Shown: positions 51,401-60,876, counted from the stretch's first letter. The stretch is 64,000 bases of DNA from Druceiella hillmani (GCA_039881145.1 JAYKKI010000061.1:8844501-8908500), one strand, 5' to 3'. The notes: generated from the letters alone by a model not told the origin. A program made the numbers and translations.

Positions 51401-54400
51401 CAATAAAGTGCGTGGAGTAAAGGAACTTAACAACATAGAGAAGACTGAGGCTATGAAAATTACAATGGTCATATATCTCCCATTCAGTTGAACTGTGAAC
51501 TGTGTATGTACGGAATAAAATTTTTTGAGACCACTAATTATTTTATTTGCATACACAAACTACTAAGAAAATTTTACTTTTTATTAATACATAATCAGAT
51601 GTATCTTGTAAATTGTACAAAAGTCTAAGCTCTAAATCAGAAAAAGTCTTATTTATATCCATTTCGTAGTTCTTTATGTGTAAAATTAGCAAACAAATCC
51701 TCTAATTAATATAATGAGATACCATATATCTTATATGAACTCAAAGTCTAGTACAAGAAAAATACTGTCAGTAATTTACGCTGAACGAGGCACCAAAAAA
51801 GAAACAGTTAAAATTTTCAAAAATAACTTTTCTATCTTCTCAACTTCCTGAACACAATTATCACACTTCATTTTGAATATTAAATTTTAGGTAATGATAT
51901 AATGACAACACCATCTAGCTTGTACGATTTGCTGGCTTAATCAACATTATGTAACAGAAAAGTGAAATAATAAAAAAATATGAATAAATTATTAAGACGT
52001 CAGTAAAATTATATACTTTATATATACGATTTACCTAAGCCTCGTTCCAAGTTTTCTTTTTTGAAAGAAGCCTTATTTGTCGATGGGTCATCTATTAGGG
52101 ATTCACCTAAAAGGTCTAGTGTCTCTTGCACAGCGAATTGTTCCGCCTCTGCATCTTCTAATTCACTCTCGTCTGTAAGTATAATTTAATTATTAGTCAT
52201 TAAGATACTGGAAGTATTCCTACAAACACCATAATGCTAAGAATGGTCTATATAAATTCAATATTTGTTAATATTATTTCACTTTAGTGTTCTATAGCTG
52301 GCTAGAACACTGGGGCTTACATTGTTCAATAAAATTATCTTTCCTGTTTTATTCAACAAGGAATTCATATAACAAAAAGATTTAATTCTCTAACATCAAG
52401 TAGTATTTAAAGTGATAAATAATGATCCCAAAAATAGAAATTTTTCATCTGTTTAGATATCCAAAAACTGTTATATGAATTATGGCCTAAATGTCATAAG
52501 ACTTTAATCTTTAAAAAATGTTGAGCTTAGAAATCATTTTTTGAGATATAACTCATAAAATGGAGGAAAATAATGTTTCATACATGTTAATTAATAAAAC
52601 GTTTTATAGCAATACATCTGTTCAAAACTTGAAGTCTAATTCATTAACAACCATTTGCAATTTCAAGATATATTCCAAGTGCATATAAAGAAGAGAACCA
52701 AAAATTTCTAATATTTCTTTCTTTTTAGGTGAAAAAAGACTGATAACCAGTTTCATGCAATTTTGGACGGCCATATTGGATCAGCCATATTAAATTTTGA
52801 AAATTGATCAAAATTGTTAAAACTTTGAATACAAAAAGCAATTTCAAAATTGAAGATTAGAAATACCGTGATATTTGTAAATAAGGCTTTTTCTATAATC
52901 TGGACTATTTTGACTAGTCATATCCTTGAAACAATTGCTCTGCTAAATTTGAAATTGTTTTTAGTATTAAGGTTTCATTATAAGGTAACATTTAGATCAC
53001 AATTTAATAAAAAAATGTTGATCTCTTAAAAGGGCACTTTTTAAGACCACCGCATATTATTTTGTCTACTAATTGATCCTTTTAATGACGGTAAATATTA
53101 TCACAATATTTTATTGAAATATTTTTTTGTATTACATAATATATTCTCTGAAATAAGTTTACAAGAATTGCTAGTGCTGAATTATTAAATTACTAAAAAT
53201 ATGTGTTTAAGATATTTTATTAATAAGAGTACACATTTACCCAAATTTGAAACTGATAATCTGTGTATTGATCTCTTTTTTTTGTTATAATCCTTATCTA
53301 ACTGCTTTTCAATTTCCTTCTGCAATTGAGTCAGCTCCACTTCTCCACCTTCCTCTTCCATAAGCTGAAAAAGAAATGAAAACATATAGTATGGTATCTC
53401 CCAATATCGTATTTCCAACGTCGTATAAGTTTTCAGTATCGTAATATCATGGTATTTTGCAAGAAAAATAATAACCGAAATTCTTTGTATACTCTGACAA
53501 ATAGCAACGCCAAAAATATAAATTTAAGTTATCTTATTTAATTCATTGTATATATTTTACAAAACTATGTTTTATTAGTAATATTATATATTTATCAAGT
53601 ATTACATTTAATCACTTTCCTATTAAAATCTACATATAATTAAAGAATATGAAAATTTGCTTTATTTTTGAAAATTCATTTTTGAAAATTGCTCTAGTCT
53701 TTAATATTAATGATACTTATTACAATAAACATTTCAAGTGCTCATAGAATTCACACAATGAGCGCTCCGTACACACTTGAGTGATATTATCATTTAAAGG
53801 TATATATAGTATTTCCAAGAAATTATTTACAAATAATTTCTTGGAAATACTATCATTTATCATATATAAAATCTTTATCATATAAATGTATAGCATACCT
53901 TTCACAGGTGTAAAATTACCATTAATATCTCAAAAATAATTTGGTTTGATCACTCATAACTTCTTTAACATTATATAATTTAGTATTTTTTGTATTTGTT
54001 GCTTATTTGGGAGATATTCAGTAAATACAGGATCCTTGAGATCCATTGTTGGTTTTGAGATGATCCATTATTGGTTTTCAGTAAAAAACAGGCTGTATTT
54101 TACACAAAGAACTCTTTTCAACGAGCTCTCCTACAAGCTCATGCACAAAAAAATGTTTTTTCAGCTTCCTGTATAGGAGTCCCATCCCAATATAATTTTA
54201 AATCTTTTTAGATACCATTTCTATTTTTGTACCTTCGAACTACATGTTGTGTGTAAATCTGAAGTCTCCCTCCTATTTTGTCTATAAATTAAAAGCCTCT
54301 GACAAACGGACGGACAGACGCAAACAGCATTGCTACGGGGTTCGGTTTGAATCTGTATGAATGTATGGGTTTGTCTGTTTGGATCTGTCTGAATGATATG

Positions 54401-55337
54401 GCTCCACAGAACTTCAGAATCACTAATTGGATTCAGATGCGGTTTTAATTGCTATTCTAAATTAAGTTAGTAAATAGGTTTATAAGTTAATATCATTGAG
54501 CTATGAATAAAGTTATGGAGTTTATTTTTTAATCAGGTTGCATCAAGTGAAGTACCAAGTTATGATATGAAATTAAAATATGCATCACATGAATCACATT
54601 ATGTTAAACAATATTCACAAAATGATTCCCATGAATCGGCATAACAAACCTTTTACAGAGTAGATGTGGGTGTCTTTACTAGGCCTAAGCCTGTCTATAT
54701 AATTGCAGTGCGGAATATTACACAGTGTCTGCTCTAGGCAGATGTATTATGCTATTTCCTTTTCATCGTAATTACAATTTATAAATCCCAAGGACTGACA
54801 CTGGGCTGAGCTTCTTGCATGGTCACCTGTATGAGGCATGATTGGACATAAGAGGTGCTCATCGCCTATATGTGAGTGCTCCCGCTATGAGAACCCATAA
54901 TGTAGTTAACAAGGAAGTCTTCACATAATTTGATAATAAATCATTCAATGAAGTTGTATTAAATGAATTTTGATTAATTGAATGAAGTTGTATTAATTGA
55001 ATGGGATTTAAACTCGCTTGAAAAAAAATACATATTTTCTTTCTTCACTATCAAGTACTTATAAAGAGAAGATGTGAAAAGAATGATTCATCACAGTAGG
55101 TCCCTCCCACCTTTTGCAACCGCTCCTTGTCGCGACGGCGCGCTGCTCTGAAAGCGGGCGGATCTTGCTCCTCCTCCAGGTCGACGGTCATAAACTCCTC
55201 GAGCGTGAGCGCACTCGAGGGTGTCTCGCCGAACTCCAGCAAACGCTTGCGCAGCGTAGACTCGTGCACCTTTACCACGCGCACCACGTCAACGGGCGCG
55301 CGCGAGAAGGAGTGCAAACGACCGGCGATCAGCAGCG
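39286..55337 (-). CDS. Brf1: Brf1, TFIIIB 90-kDa subunit (3' part, seven exons, 5' end outside window)
   Basis: Spliced minus-strand gene for the TFIIB-related factor of TFIIIB, which bridges TBP and RNA polymerase III at tRNA and 5S promoters in the nucleus. Exons: 55337-55111, 53364-53241, 52172-52035, 46822-46562, 43752-43479, 41772-41558, 39413-39286. Every intron has GT..AG ends and the phases join without a break (0,1,1,1,2,1), giving about 454 residues to a TAG stop at 39288-39286. The first exon holds the end of the second cyclin repeat, including [17 protein letters not shown] and [16 protein letters not shown], typical of Brf1. Exons four and five hold the conserved C-terminal TBP-binding block (AEHKTSLWN and [19 protein letters not shown]). 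The tail is acidic, ending in [11 protein letters not shown]. Animal Brf1 is about 650-680 residues, so roughly 200 N-terminal residues (zinc ribbon, first cyclin repeat) lie beyond base 64000. Identification is from remembered family sequence; the splicing is read directly. Confidence 0.95.
39414..41557 (-). other. Brf1 intron (last)
   Basis: 2144 bp. Holds three imperfect ~41-bp tandem units at 40088-40195, sharing 'aagatgtgaagttgcccgaa' / 'aagacgaaaagctggccgaa' / 'aagacgcaaaactgg'. Otherwise AT-rich. Confidence 0.7.
41558..41772 (-). CDS. Brf1: Brf1 exon: basic Ser/Pro/Thr-rich linker
   Basis: Acceptor CATTTCAG precedes 41772; donor ATTG|GTTTGT follows 41558. Phase 2 in, phase 1 out. It encodes [18 protein letters not shown], a lysine-rich patch (PKRTKKAKG), then [13 protein letters not shown] and an acidic end ([10 protein letters not shown]). 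Probably disordered. The KRTKKAK patch could be a nuclear localisation signal (inference). Confidence 0.9.
42355..42402. repeat. (TA)n microsatellite
   Basis: Uninterrupted TA run of about 24 units in a Brf1 intron. Confidence 0.95.
42950..43120 (+). repeat. Dispersed repeat (GGACNGACAGAC family)
   Basis: 'attgtgaagatctgaagt' followed by 'tgacagatagacggacagat' and 'tttataaggatcacctgttt'. The first part also matches 54245-54270 ('gtgtgtaaatctgaagtc'). Confidence 0.6.
43479..43752 (-). CDS. Brf1: Brf1 exon: basic helix and TBP-binding core
   Basis: Acceptor ATTTTCAG precedes 43752; donor AAGCG|GTGAGA follows 43479. Phase 1 in, phase 2 out. It encodes a charged helix ([18 protein letters not shown]), then [20 protein letters not shown] and [14 protein letters not shown], the most conserved part of the Brf1 C-terminal domain, which contacts TBP in the yeast complex (established for the family). 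The end is a polar linker ([11 protein letters not shown]). Confidence 0.95.
43753..46561 (-). other. Brf1 intron
   Basis: 2809 bp. Holds the hairpin at 44694-44742 and a short duplicated phrase, AATGCAATATAAAACATTT (45493-45551). No transposon recognised. Confidence 0.75.
44694..44742. repeat. 18-bp hairpin in Brf1 intron
   Basis: Arms 44694-44711 and 44725-44742 pair at 17 of 18 positions (TGACAGATTTCAATGAAT) around a 13-base loop. Confidence 0.85.
46562..46822 (-). CDS. Brf1: Brf1 exon: start of TBP-binding block
   Basis: Acceptor GATTGCAG precedes 46822; strong donor GTAAGT follows 46562. Phase 1 on both sides, 87 codons. It runs from [10 protein letters not shown] to AGFLADQK. The segment [20 protein letters not shown] followed by [19 protein letters not shown] matches the start of the conserved C-terminal Brf1 domain (pattern: YI.T..EA..K..LW...N..YL..Q). 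Confidence 0.95.
48162..48190 (+). repeat. Possible end of a long-TIR mariner-like element
   Basis: TA|CAGGTTATCCCAAAGCACT resembles the CAGGTTGTCCCG end of the 1871-4115 element. No partner end found. Confidence 0.35.
48501..48776 (+). pseudogene. THAP-domain relic (P-element/THAP-type protein)
   Basis: From ATG at 48501 the frame reads MVYK, then a stop (48513), then [35 protein letters not shown] and FTCEDHF. This is the C2CH THAP zinc finger: C...C, the conserved P and W (KWL), and C-x2-H (CEDH). The first Cys pair is damaged (stop and substitutions near residues 5-10) and the domain ends early, with no AVPTIF box. THAP domains are the DNA-binding heads of P-element transposases and many insect relatives (established). 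It is antisense to Brf1 within its intron. A processed THAP gene fragment is the alternative. Confidence 0.88.
49226..49886 (+). mobile_element. piggyBac-like deletion derivative
   Basis: 661 bp. Ends CCGTTTGAGTGCC and GGCACTAAAACGG are inverted with one mismatch, flanked by TGAA and TTAC, which look like decayed copies of the TTAA target duplication. Just inside the left end is an inverted pair (GCGCCATCGCGCTTGTG against CACAAGCGCGATGGCGC), the sub-terminal palindrome typical of these elements. A 120-codon frame (49455-49817) starts with an acidic Ser-rich stretch ([20 protein letters not shown]) like piggyBac transposase N-termini. The catalytic core is missing; the end, [20 protein letters not shown], is not recognised. 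Confidence 0.82.
49241..49292. repeat. Sub-terminal palindrome of the piggyBac-like element
   Basis: Arms GAGCGCCATCGCGCTTGTG and its inverse around about 18 bases, ending near 49292. Potential transposase-binding structure (inference). Confidence 0.75.
50270..51495. other. Coding-like but unrecognised fragments
   Basis: Three patches read like old protein. Minus 50652-50314 (112 codons, [20 protein letters not shown]). Plus 50800-50994 ([20 protein letters not shown], then [20 protein letters not shown]). Plus 51240-51491 ([20 protein letters not shown], then [20 protein letters not shown]). I cannot name the family. Codon-like quality and lack of splice signals suggest a decayed mobile element inserted in the Brf1 intron. 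Confidence 0.35.
52035..52172 (-). CDS. Brf1: Brf1 exon: acidic linker
   Basis: Acceptor ACTTACAG precedes 52172; donor TTAG|GTAAAT follows 52035. Phase 1 on both sides. It encodes [20 protein letters not shown], then a GESLIDDP segment ending ENLERGLG. Very acidic, as expected for the low-complexity centre of Brf1; the frame joins cleanly to both neighbours. Confidence 0.92.
52173..53240 (-). other. Brf1 intron
   Basis: 1068 bp, AT-rich; no repeat or element recognised. Confidence 0.75.
53241..53364 (-). CDS. Brf1: Brf1 exon: acidic/coiled linker
   Basis: Acceptor CTTTTTCAG precedes 53364; donor TTTGG|GTAAAT follows 53241. Phase 0 in, phase 1 out. It encodes [20 protein letters not shown] then a basic stretch (DYNKKKRS) ending SVSNLG. 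The heptad-like spacing of L and I suggests a short helix. It sits between the cyclin fold and the TBP-binding region. Confidence 0.92.
53806..53853. repeat. Perfect 48-nt palindrome in Brf1 intron
   Basis: Arms 53806-53828 and 53831-53853 (ATAGTATTTCCAAGAAATTA, then TTT) are perfect inverses separated by two bases. A near-zero loop argues against a miRNA precursor and for a foldback copying event. Confidence 0.95.
54110..54375 (+). repeat. Dispersed repeat (GGACNGACAGAC family)
   Basis: Contains 'gtgtgtaaatctgaagtc', then 'ctgacaaacggacggacaga' and 'gctacggggttcgg'. Longest plus-strand copy together with 42950-43120. Confidence 0.6.
55111..55337 (-). CDS. Brf1: Brf1 exon: end of cyclin repeat 2
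   Basis: Acceptor CCCGCAG precedes base 55337, and donor AAG|GTGGGA follows 55111. The exon starts with the last two bases of an alanine codon and runs 75 codons from [10 protein letters not shown] to ERLQK. It carries the last helices of the second TFIIB-like cyclin fold and the linker [11 protein letters not shown]. It is much more GC-rich than its surroundings and has several CpG sites, unlike the later exons. Confidence 0.95.
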
Positions 55338-56330
55338 CTGCGGGAAGGACAAATTTATGAATCGTGTATGATTTCTATAGGGATATTTTTATTATTACTT
55401 TACGTTTCGACTTGGAAATTCAAATGTTTTCCGGTTTATCAATTTGCTTTAAACTTACTGATTAAAATCTGAATACAAATGATATCGTCGTGATTTAAAT
55501 TGAAACAGCGCCATCTCTTGGGAAATGGTTGAATATTACTAGGATTTTAATTATGTTTATTAAGTATCAGTACTGTACTATACGAATTAATTTAAAATTA
55601 ACGTAATCAATAAATGAAAAAAAAATAAAAGGAGAATTTTATTAGATCTACGCAGTCTATTGTGAAGTAGTCGATATAAAAAGAACAAGTTTTTGTTCTT
55701 GTGCCATTTTAAAAGGCAGATGACGCTATTCGAAACATGAGAGTGAGCGTGGTTAGAGTAGTGAAGGTGGGCGCGCCGGGGAGCTCGTCGCTCACATGAA
55801 ATACAGTTAGTTTCAAAAAGGTATAAAACTATCTTTCCGCAATTCCCAGTACGCTATCGTATAAAACTTACATAAGTACGTTTCGCAAAGGAATTTTTCA
55901 ATTAAACAATGACTATGTAATCAATTTTAAAAGTTATCCATAAGGAGGTACGTATTATTAAAATAATTATTTCTGCGTGCATAACGTGTATAACGTTTCA
56001 ATATTTTTTTTATTTAATCGATTTACTTTTCCTCTTTTTAGGCATTTTCTTATAAATCAAAGTCCAATTTCTTATGACGAAATTATCAAAAGCTAAAAAA
56101 AGCATAAAATAAATAAGCATAAAATTAATATGTCTTGATCAAACCAAGTAATTATCGTCTCAATAATTGATCAATAATAAGGCTGTATTTAAAATTAGCC
56201 AACCACTAGTTCCTTTTATTTGGAAAAAAATTTCAGCTAATATAAATTGAGGCCAACTTTTAGACTTAAAAAAACGACTAAAATTCAATTAATCAAATTC
56301 GCGACATGTTTTTAAAAAATTAGCGACACA
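55338..56330. other. Unassigned sequence, within the next Brf1 intron
   Basis: Directly upstream of the first visible Brf1 exon. Contains a CAGCGCCATCTCTTGGG motif at 55508, also seen at 63314. No exon of Brf1 recognised here. Confidence 0.45.
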
Positions 56331-56334
56331 TTTC

Positions 56335-56640
56335 ACTTTATCGAATAAGTACGTAGTTTCTGAAGTGAACGATAGCGCGCTTAAAAGAATCAGCAGCGCG
56401 CTTTTATAAAATAAATCTATTGTAATTGATAAAACATCGAGCTTAAAAATGTCAGCAGCGCAATTTATTAAATGAAATTAATATTTTATTGCTTAAACTA
56501 ACCGTCAGCGATCTTAGAAAAATCAGCGGCAAAATTTAATGAATCGATTTGATCTATATATAAAACAGAAAAAACTAAACGATAGCATGCTTAAAAAATC
56601 AGCATTGCAATTTAGTAAATCAAATTAAAATATGTTTGAT
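56335..56640 (+). repeat. Degenerate tandem repeat, about 4 copies, ~60-110 bp apart
   Basis: Repeated core: AACGATAGCGCGCTTAAAAG plus AATCAGCAGCGCGC (56368); then CATCGAGCTTAAAAATG with TCAGCAGCGCAATTTATTAA (56437); then AGCGATCTTAGAAAAATCAG (56506); then AACGATAGCATGCTTAAAAA with ATCAGCATTGCAATTTAGTA (56578). A further half-copy, ATGATAGCGTGCTTTATTTT, lies at 57470. Confidence 0.75.
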
Positions 56641-56844
56641 GATACTAATCAATAAAATACTTTTTTTCCAACTTAGGTGATGCCAAAAATGGGTATAATA
56701 TTTGATCTGTAACTTACTTGTACGTATGTTTATTTTTAATGTTTTTTATTATTAATCTAAAATTAGCAATGTTTACTTATTTTTATATATAAAAAATATC
56801 CAAGTTTCATAATAAAAAAACGAGTGTACTTTAGACCACACGAC

Positions 56845-57037
56845 TGAAGTAAAACTTCAAATTCACAAAATATGAACTTTAAAATGAATTTACAATTTTA
56901 TTCACTTTAAACGTAGAACATTTAATGTATTGAACAAAATAATAACTTATAAAATTGTTCAAGAACGAAATGAAATTACAAAATAATAAAAAAATCACCG
57001 TTGGTGTAACGCTAGTAAACTCGCATATATATATAAA

Positions 57038-57098
<61 letters not shown>

Positions 57099-57328
57099 TA
57101 TTTTATGCACTGGCTATGAGAGGAAGAGAGAAAGAAATTGTGTGCTCGCACCTCTCTTGTACCTACAGTAATATACGAAAGGTAATCTCTCTCTTTCTGT
57201 CTTCACTAAACTTATATCTCCCTCTCAACTTCCGTTCGCCTCGCCCGATCACACTTTTCGTAACGCTCTCGTCACGCATTCACCGGCTTACTCCCCAAGT
57301 CGAGCGTGCGTAAATAAGTTTTACTTCA
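56845..57328. mobile_element. MITE-like element with 13-bp inverted ends
   Basis: Ends TGAAGTAAAACTT and AAGTTTTACTTCA are perfect inverses. The right third is GC-richer (CACCGGCTTACTCCCCAAGT, then CGAGCGTGCG). The interior has a TA microsatellite and no transposase. I associate this sequence with repeats in lepidopteran genomes, from memory only. Superfamily unknown. Confidence 0.65.
57040..57091. repeat. (TA)n microsatellite
   Basis: About 26 TA units inside the 56845-57328 element. Confidence 0.95.
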
Positions 57329-57334
57329 ATAACA

Positions 57335-58145
57335 CAGAGTCAAAATGCATTAACTATACCAAGTAATTATCGTTTCTATTGTAATTATCAGTTAAATCAC
57401 AATTAAATTTTCTATGAGTATAGATATATGCAGCACATAAGACTTTTTTTTATGTCATTTAAAAAACAAAATGATAGCGTGCTTTATTTTATGCAATATA
57501 GTGTAAAACTATGTAACTATACGATTAGTTTTAAATTTATTTACATCCTGGCTGATTATTAATTTTAATATAACCAAACAGTACTAGAAAATATTTTATG
57601 TTTTACACGCGTAACAGCCACACGTAAAAACAATGTGCATCAATACTTTTCTAATATCTAACGGAAATTTTATTAATTTAAAGTCTATAAGTCTATTGTT
57701 CAAAAAACATTTAATATATATTATATATTTTTTGTAACAACTGTAGGGATTGGTTTTATTTTTTCCGCTATTTCAACTTCTATTTATTTTAAATTTAAAT
57801 TCTGCAGATTTTATTTTCTGAAAACACAAAATATTTTTTCGACACCCTCGCAAATCCCTGCGAAGGACTATTTTCTTGAAAAAAAAACATTTATCCATAT
57901 TTTTTGTTTACTCTAACTTATATTTACCATATTCATTCCAAATTTCCAATCTGTAGGTCTTATTTTTAATAAACGCAAAATATTTATTTTCAACGCAAAC
58001 TCAAATAGAGGTCGTTGACCTAAAAATTTTTTTTATTTTTTCATACTCCAACGCAAATTATTTTTAAATTATTTGCCGCTCTAGTATTTTTGTCAATATT
58101 CGTGAAGTTATAAGTTTTCGTGTAATTCTTGTTCAAACCAGTTTT
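57335..58145. other. Unassigned AT-rich sequence
   Basis: Includes CCAAGTAATTATCGT at 57359, a direct repeat of 56143, so the two copies flank the MITE and the tandem array. Short A/T blocks otherwise. Confidence 0.45.
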
Positions 58146-58149
58146 TTTT

Positions 58150-58310
58150 TATAAAAATGAAATGTCTTTCCGCCGTAAAAAGTATTCTGGATTACGACCC
58201 TGATGATAAGTTATCACCATACCAAATTTCATCGGAATCAGTCCATACGTTTTTGCGTGATTGAGGAACATACAATTAAACAACCCGACAGACAAAAATT
58301 CTAAAAAGTA
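58150..58310 (+). repeat. Dispersed SINE/LINE-tail-like repeat
   Basis: 'cataccaaatttcatcggaa' followed by 'tcagtccatacg', 'tttgcgtgattgagg' and 'cccgacagac'. The layout 'ccaaatttcat..aatc.gt.ca..cgttt..gcgtga' is a well-known insect repeat tail; related in layout to 11771-11945. Confidence 0.55.
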
Positions 58311-58589
58311 TCGTTTTGGGATCTGTATCATGTACGTAACATATTGCAACTACTTTTTTATATTGATATTATAACAGAATAAAAGTAAAGGCTAAACAGA
58401 ACATAAACCTAAAGGCAAATGCATGTGAGATACAATCTAGTATTTTTGAATTGACTTTATCTAAATAATTTAATTGCTTTAATATCTGGCCGATAAAGAA
58501 ATTTAGCGAGTTTTTGCGATGTTTTCATGTTACGTGCTGCAACATAACCACTCTCTTCAAAGTCCCACGGGTAAGTGACGGATAGAGGT

Positions 58590-59710
58590 GAGGCGTATTT
58601 ATTGTCACCGGTAAAATACTCGATAACCCAGATCAAAACACGTACTTGGTATGCGAAATACAAAATACTTGGTATTGTAAATATTGTATGGTCTAGCCGA
58701 CCGGACGTTCGTACAATGGTTACTTTATGGGAATATTTAAATACTTTAAAGTATGTAATACGAGTATGTCAAACATACTCGTATATTCGTTTTACTCATT
58801 ACGGTAAGTATTGCTTGACACTGCAGGTCGCAGACAAATATTTACTCAATACGACAAGTATTTTAAAATAAGGATTTTAAGTACGATGTTCTTTTCGTCT
58901 AATGATTCTCCGTTTTTCTATTAAATAGCTGAGCATAGTTGAGAGTATTTACTTTGTAATGTAAATATTGTAAATAAATGTTGTATATAAAAACTAACTT
59001 TTAATTAGGTTAAATTCTAATTTCGTCACTATGTCCACAAGAAAGTCCAATTCCCTATAAGAGTAATTTACAGAATTGGGTATTTTGTTTCTCAAAATAT
59101 TGACAACACTAAATTGTCATTCAAAACAGCTACATATAATTTAAAGAAACATTTGAATAGAAAACATCCAATTTAACACAATACGGAATAATTTGTTTGT
59201 TCCGAACATCTTTCTTTAAAAAGAATGGCTAAAATGAACATGGCAAAAATTAAAAAAAATATTTTTTAATTATGTGATCCATTTTTTAAATTAATGGTTA
59301 TTATTGTAAATAATGTGATTCATTTATTAAATATGCTATCAAAATGACTATTCTAAATGAATCATTTAGTTACCAGTCCTAAGCCTGGAGCCATAAATAT
59401 TTGTTAGTATGAAAGAAAAATGAGTACTGTATTTCATTAAAAATTATAGAAATTCCCACCAATTTTAGTTATAAGAAATAAAGCATATAAAACATTGAAC
59501 CCTTCATAATAGGTAGCAATTAAGATTTATTGCACATCTCCCGCGACCGTAAGTTTATAGCCATTTGTAATATTGTCTTCTCCTAACGGAATTACGCTGC
59601 CCATACTCGTCGAGTATTTTGTCACCGATATCTGTCACTGATATTTCATAATACTCGTACTCGTCGTACTCAGTATCTCAAAATACTCGTATCGCCCAAG
59701 TCTAGTGACG
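58590..59710. mobile_element. hAT-like element relic
   Basis: The right side (59608-59706) is built of repeated ACTCGTA / AATACTCG words, ending GCCCAAGTCTAG, as in many hAT ends. The left side (58600-58800) has related words (GTCACCGGTAAAATACTCG; ATACGAGTATGTCAAACATACTCGTAT). A BED-finger fragment lies between. No clear 8-bp target duplication; limits approximate. Confidence 0.6.
59111..59176 (+). pseudogene. BED-type zinc finger fragment of a hAT transposase
   Basis: Reads KLSFKTATYNLKKHLNRKHP then a stop soon after. The pattern (S/Y)KT.T.NLK+HL.RKHP is the His half of a BED finger as found in hAT transposases. The Cys half would be in another frame upstream (CFSK near 59090), so it is broken by a frameshift. 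Confidence 0.75.
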
Positions 59711-60480
59711 AAGACTAAAGACACAAAGGGGTAAAGGGAAGTCGAAAATTTCAAACGATAATGTCGGATTCCTCAGCAAAGGGCGTTTAATGCATTCAAC
59801 TTTGCGGACTTCCGGACGCCATAGTTATTCTCGCTGTCATTTGTAATTTGTAAACACGCGTGGGATTACTTCCTGCAAAAAAAGTATAAACTGAGAATTC
59901 TTGTACGGCCTCTCGTATGTATTTTCCCCAGAGAACTTTTATTTTTAATTCTGCTTTTTATAAGTACTTTCATATTCATTTAGATACCGATAAGTTATTT
60001 TGATTTTATTATAATTTCTAATAATGGCATGCGTGCGTTGTACCCGGCTGTAACTCGACTCAAAAAATACTAGAAAACTCATTTTTCAAGCTTCCAAAAT
60101 GTACAACTAGGTACATATAGTTTGTAGTATTATGTCTTATTACCAAATAACATAAAAAAGTGTTTTTAAATTCCATGAACGTGTACATTTACACCTGTGT
60201 AACTATGTCTATAATTCCAAATTATACCTACGAAATTTTTCTTTTGTTTGTTTTTTATTGTCAAATAATATGAGGAAGTATTTTTAAATTCCGTCAACGT
60301 GGAAATTTACACATGTATTACGATGTTTATAAGCAAAAATTATAACGCAATGTTTGTTTTGTTGCTGTGATAGCAGAAGTCAACTATTTCTATAGAGGAA
60401 TATTGTAATGTCTAATATAAACAGTAAAATTATTCATAGTTTAGATGAGATTTAAACTTATGCTCAAAGAATTGTACATA
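59711..60480. other. Unassigned sequence
   Basis: Contains a diverged duplication of about 120 bp: 'accaaataacataaaaaagt' (60142) and 'gtcaaataatatgaggaagt' (60260), each followed by 'tttttaaattcc' and 'acgtg.a.atttacac'. No gene recognised. Confidence 0.5.
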
Positions 60481-60483
60481 TAT

Positions 60484-60487
<4 letters not shown>

Positions 60488-60535
<48 letters not shown>
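60488..60535. repeat. (TA)n microsatellite
   Basis: About 24 TA units. Confidence 0.95.
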
Positions 60536-60540
<5 letters not shown>

Positions 60541-60876
60541 GTGATACAATTGATTGCAATTTGATTGAATACTTAATATCAGGTTTATAGACAAATATCT
60601 TCACTTTATTTAATTCATTTTGATATAAGTTCTCATCACTGGAATACAGATAAACACTAACCACTTCACTAATTATAAATAGTGTATCTTGCGGTATACA
60701 TTTTTAATTTCAACGACGACTGATAAATTATGTATATTTTATGTTAGTCGCTCAATGTCTGGAGTTGTCAGATTATGTGAAAACAGTAACATGGGTTTTT
60801 ACTGCATCTCAGATATAATCGGTTACCAATTTATATCCAAATATTACATATATTTATGAATTGTTTATGACTACAG

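Larger units (their letters stand above)
46823..52034 (-). other. Brf1 large intron hosting several transposon relics
   Basis: 5212 bp, the largest complete intron in the window. Contains a possible transposon end at 48162, a THAP-domain relic, a piggyBac-like deletion derivative and coding-like but unrecognised pieces at 50.3-51.5 kb. Confidence 0.8.
53365..55110 (-). other. Brf1 intron
   Basis: 1746 bp. Holds a perfect palindrome at 53806 and a dispersed repeat at 54110-54375. Short direct duplication TTGAATGAAGTTGTATTAA twice at 54945-55000. Confidence 0.75.

Noticed and set aside
53806..53853. Possible intronic miRNA hairpin
   Set aside because: A 2-base loop and a perfect 23-bp arm are unlike insect miRNA precursors, which have longer loops and mismatches.
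55114..55371. Two plus-strand frames with Arg/Ser-rich content
   Set aside because: Antisense shadows of the GC-rich Brf1 exon at 55111-55337.
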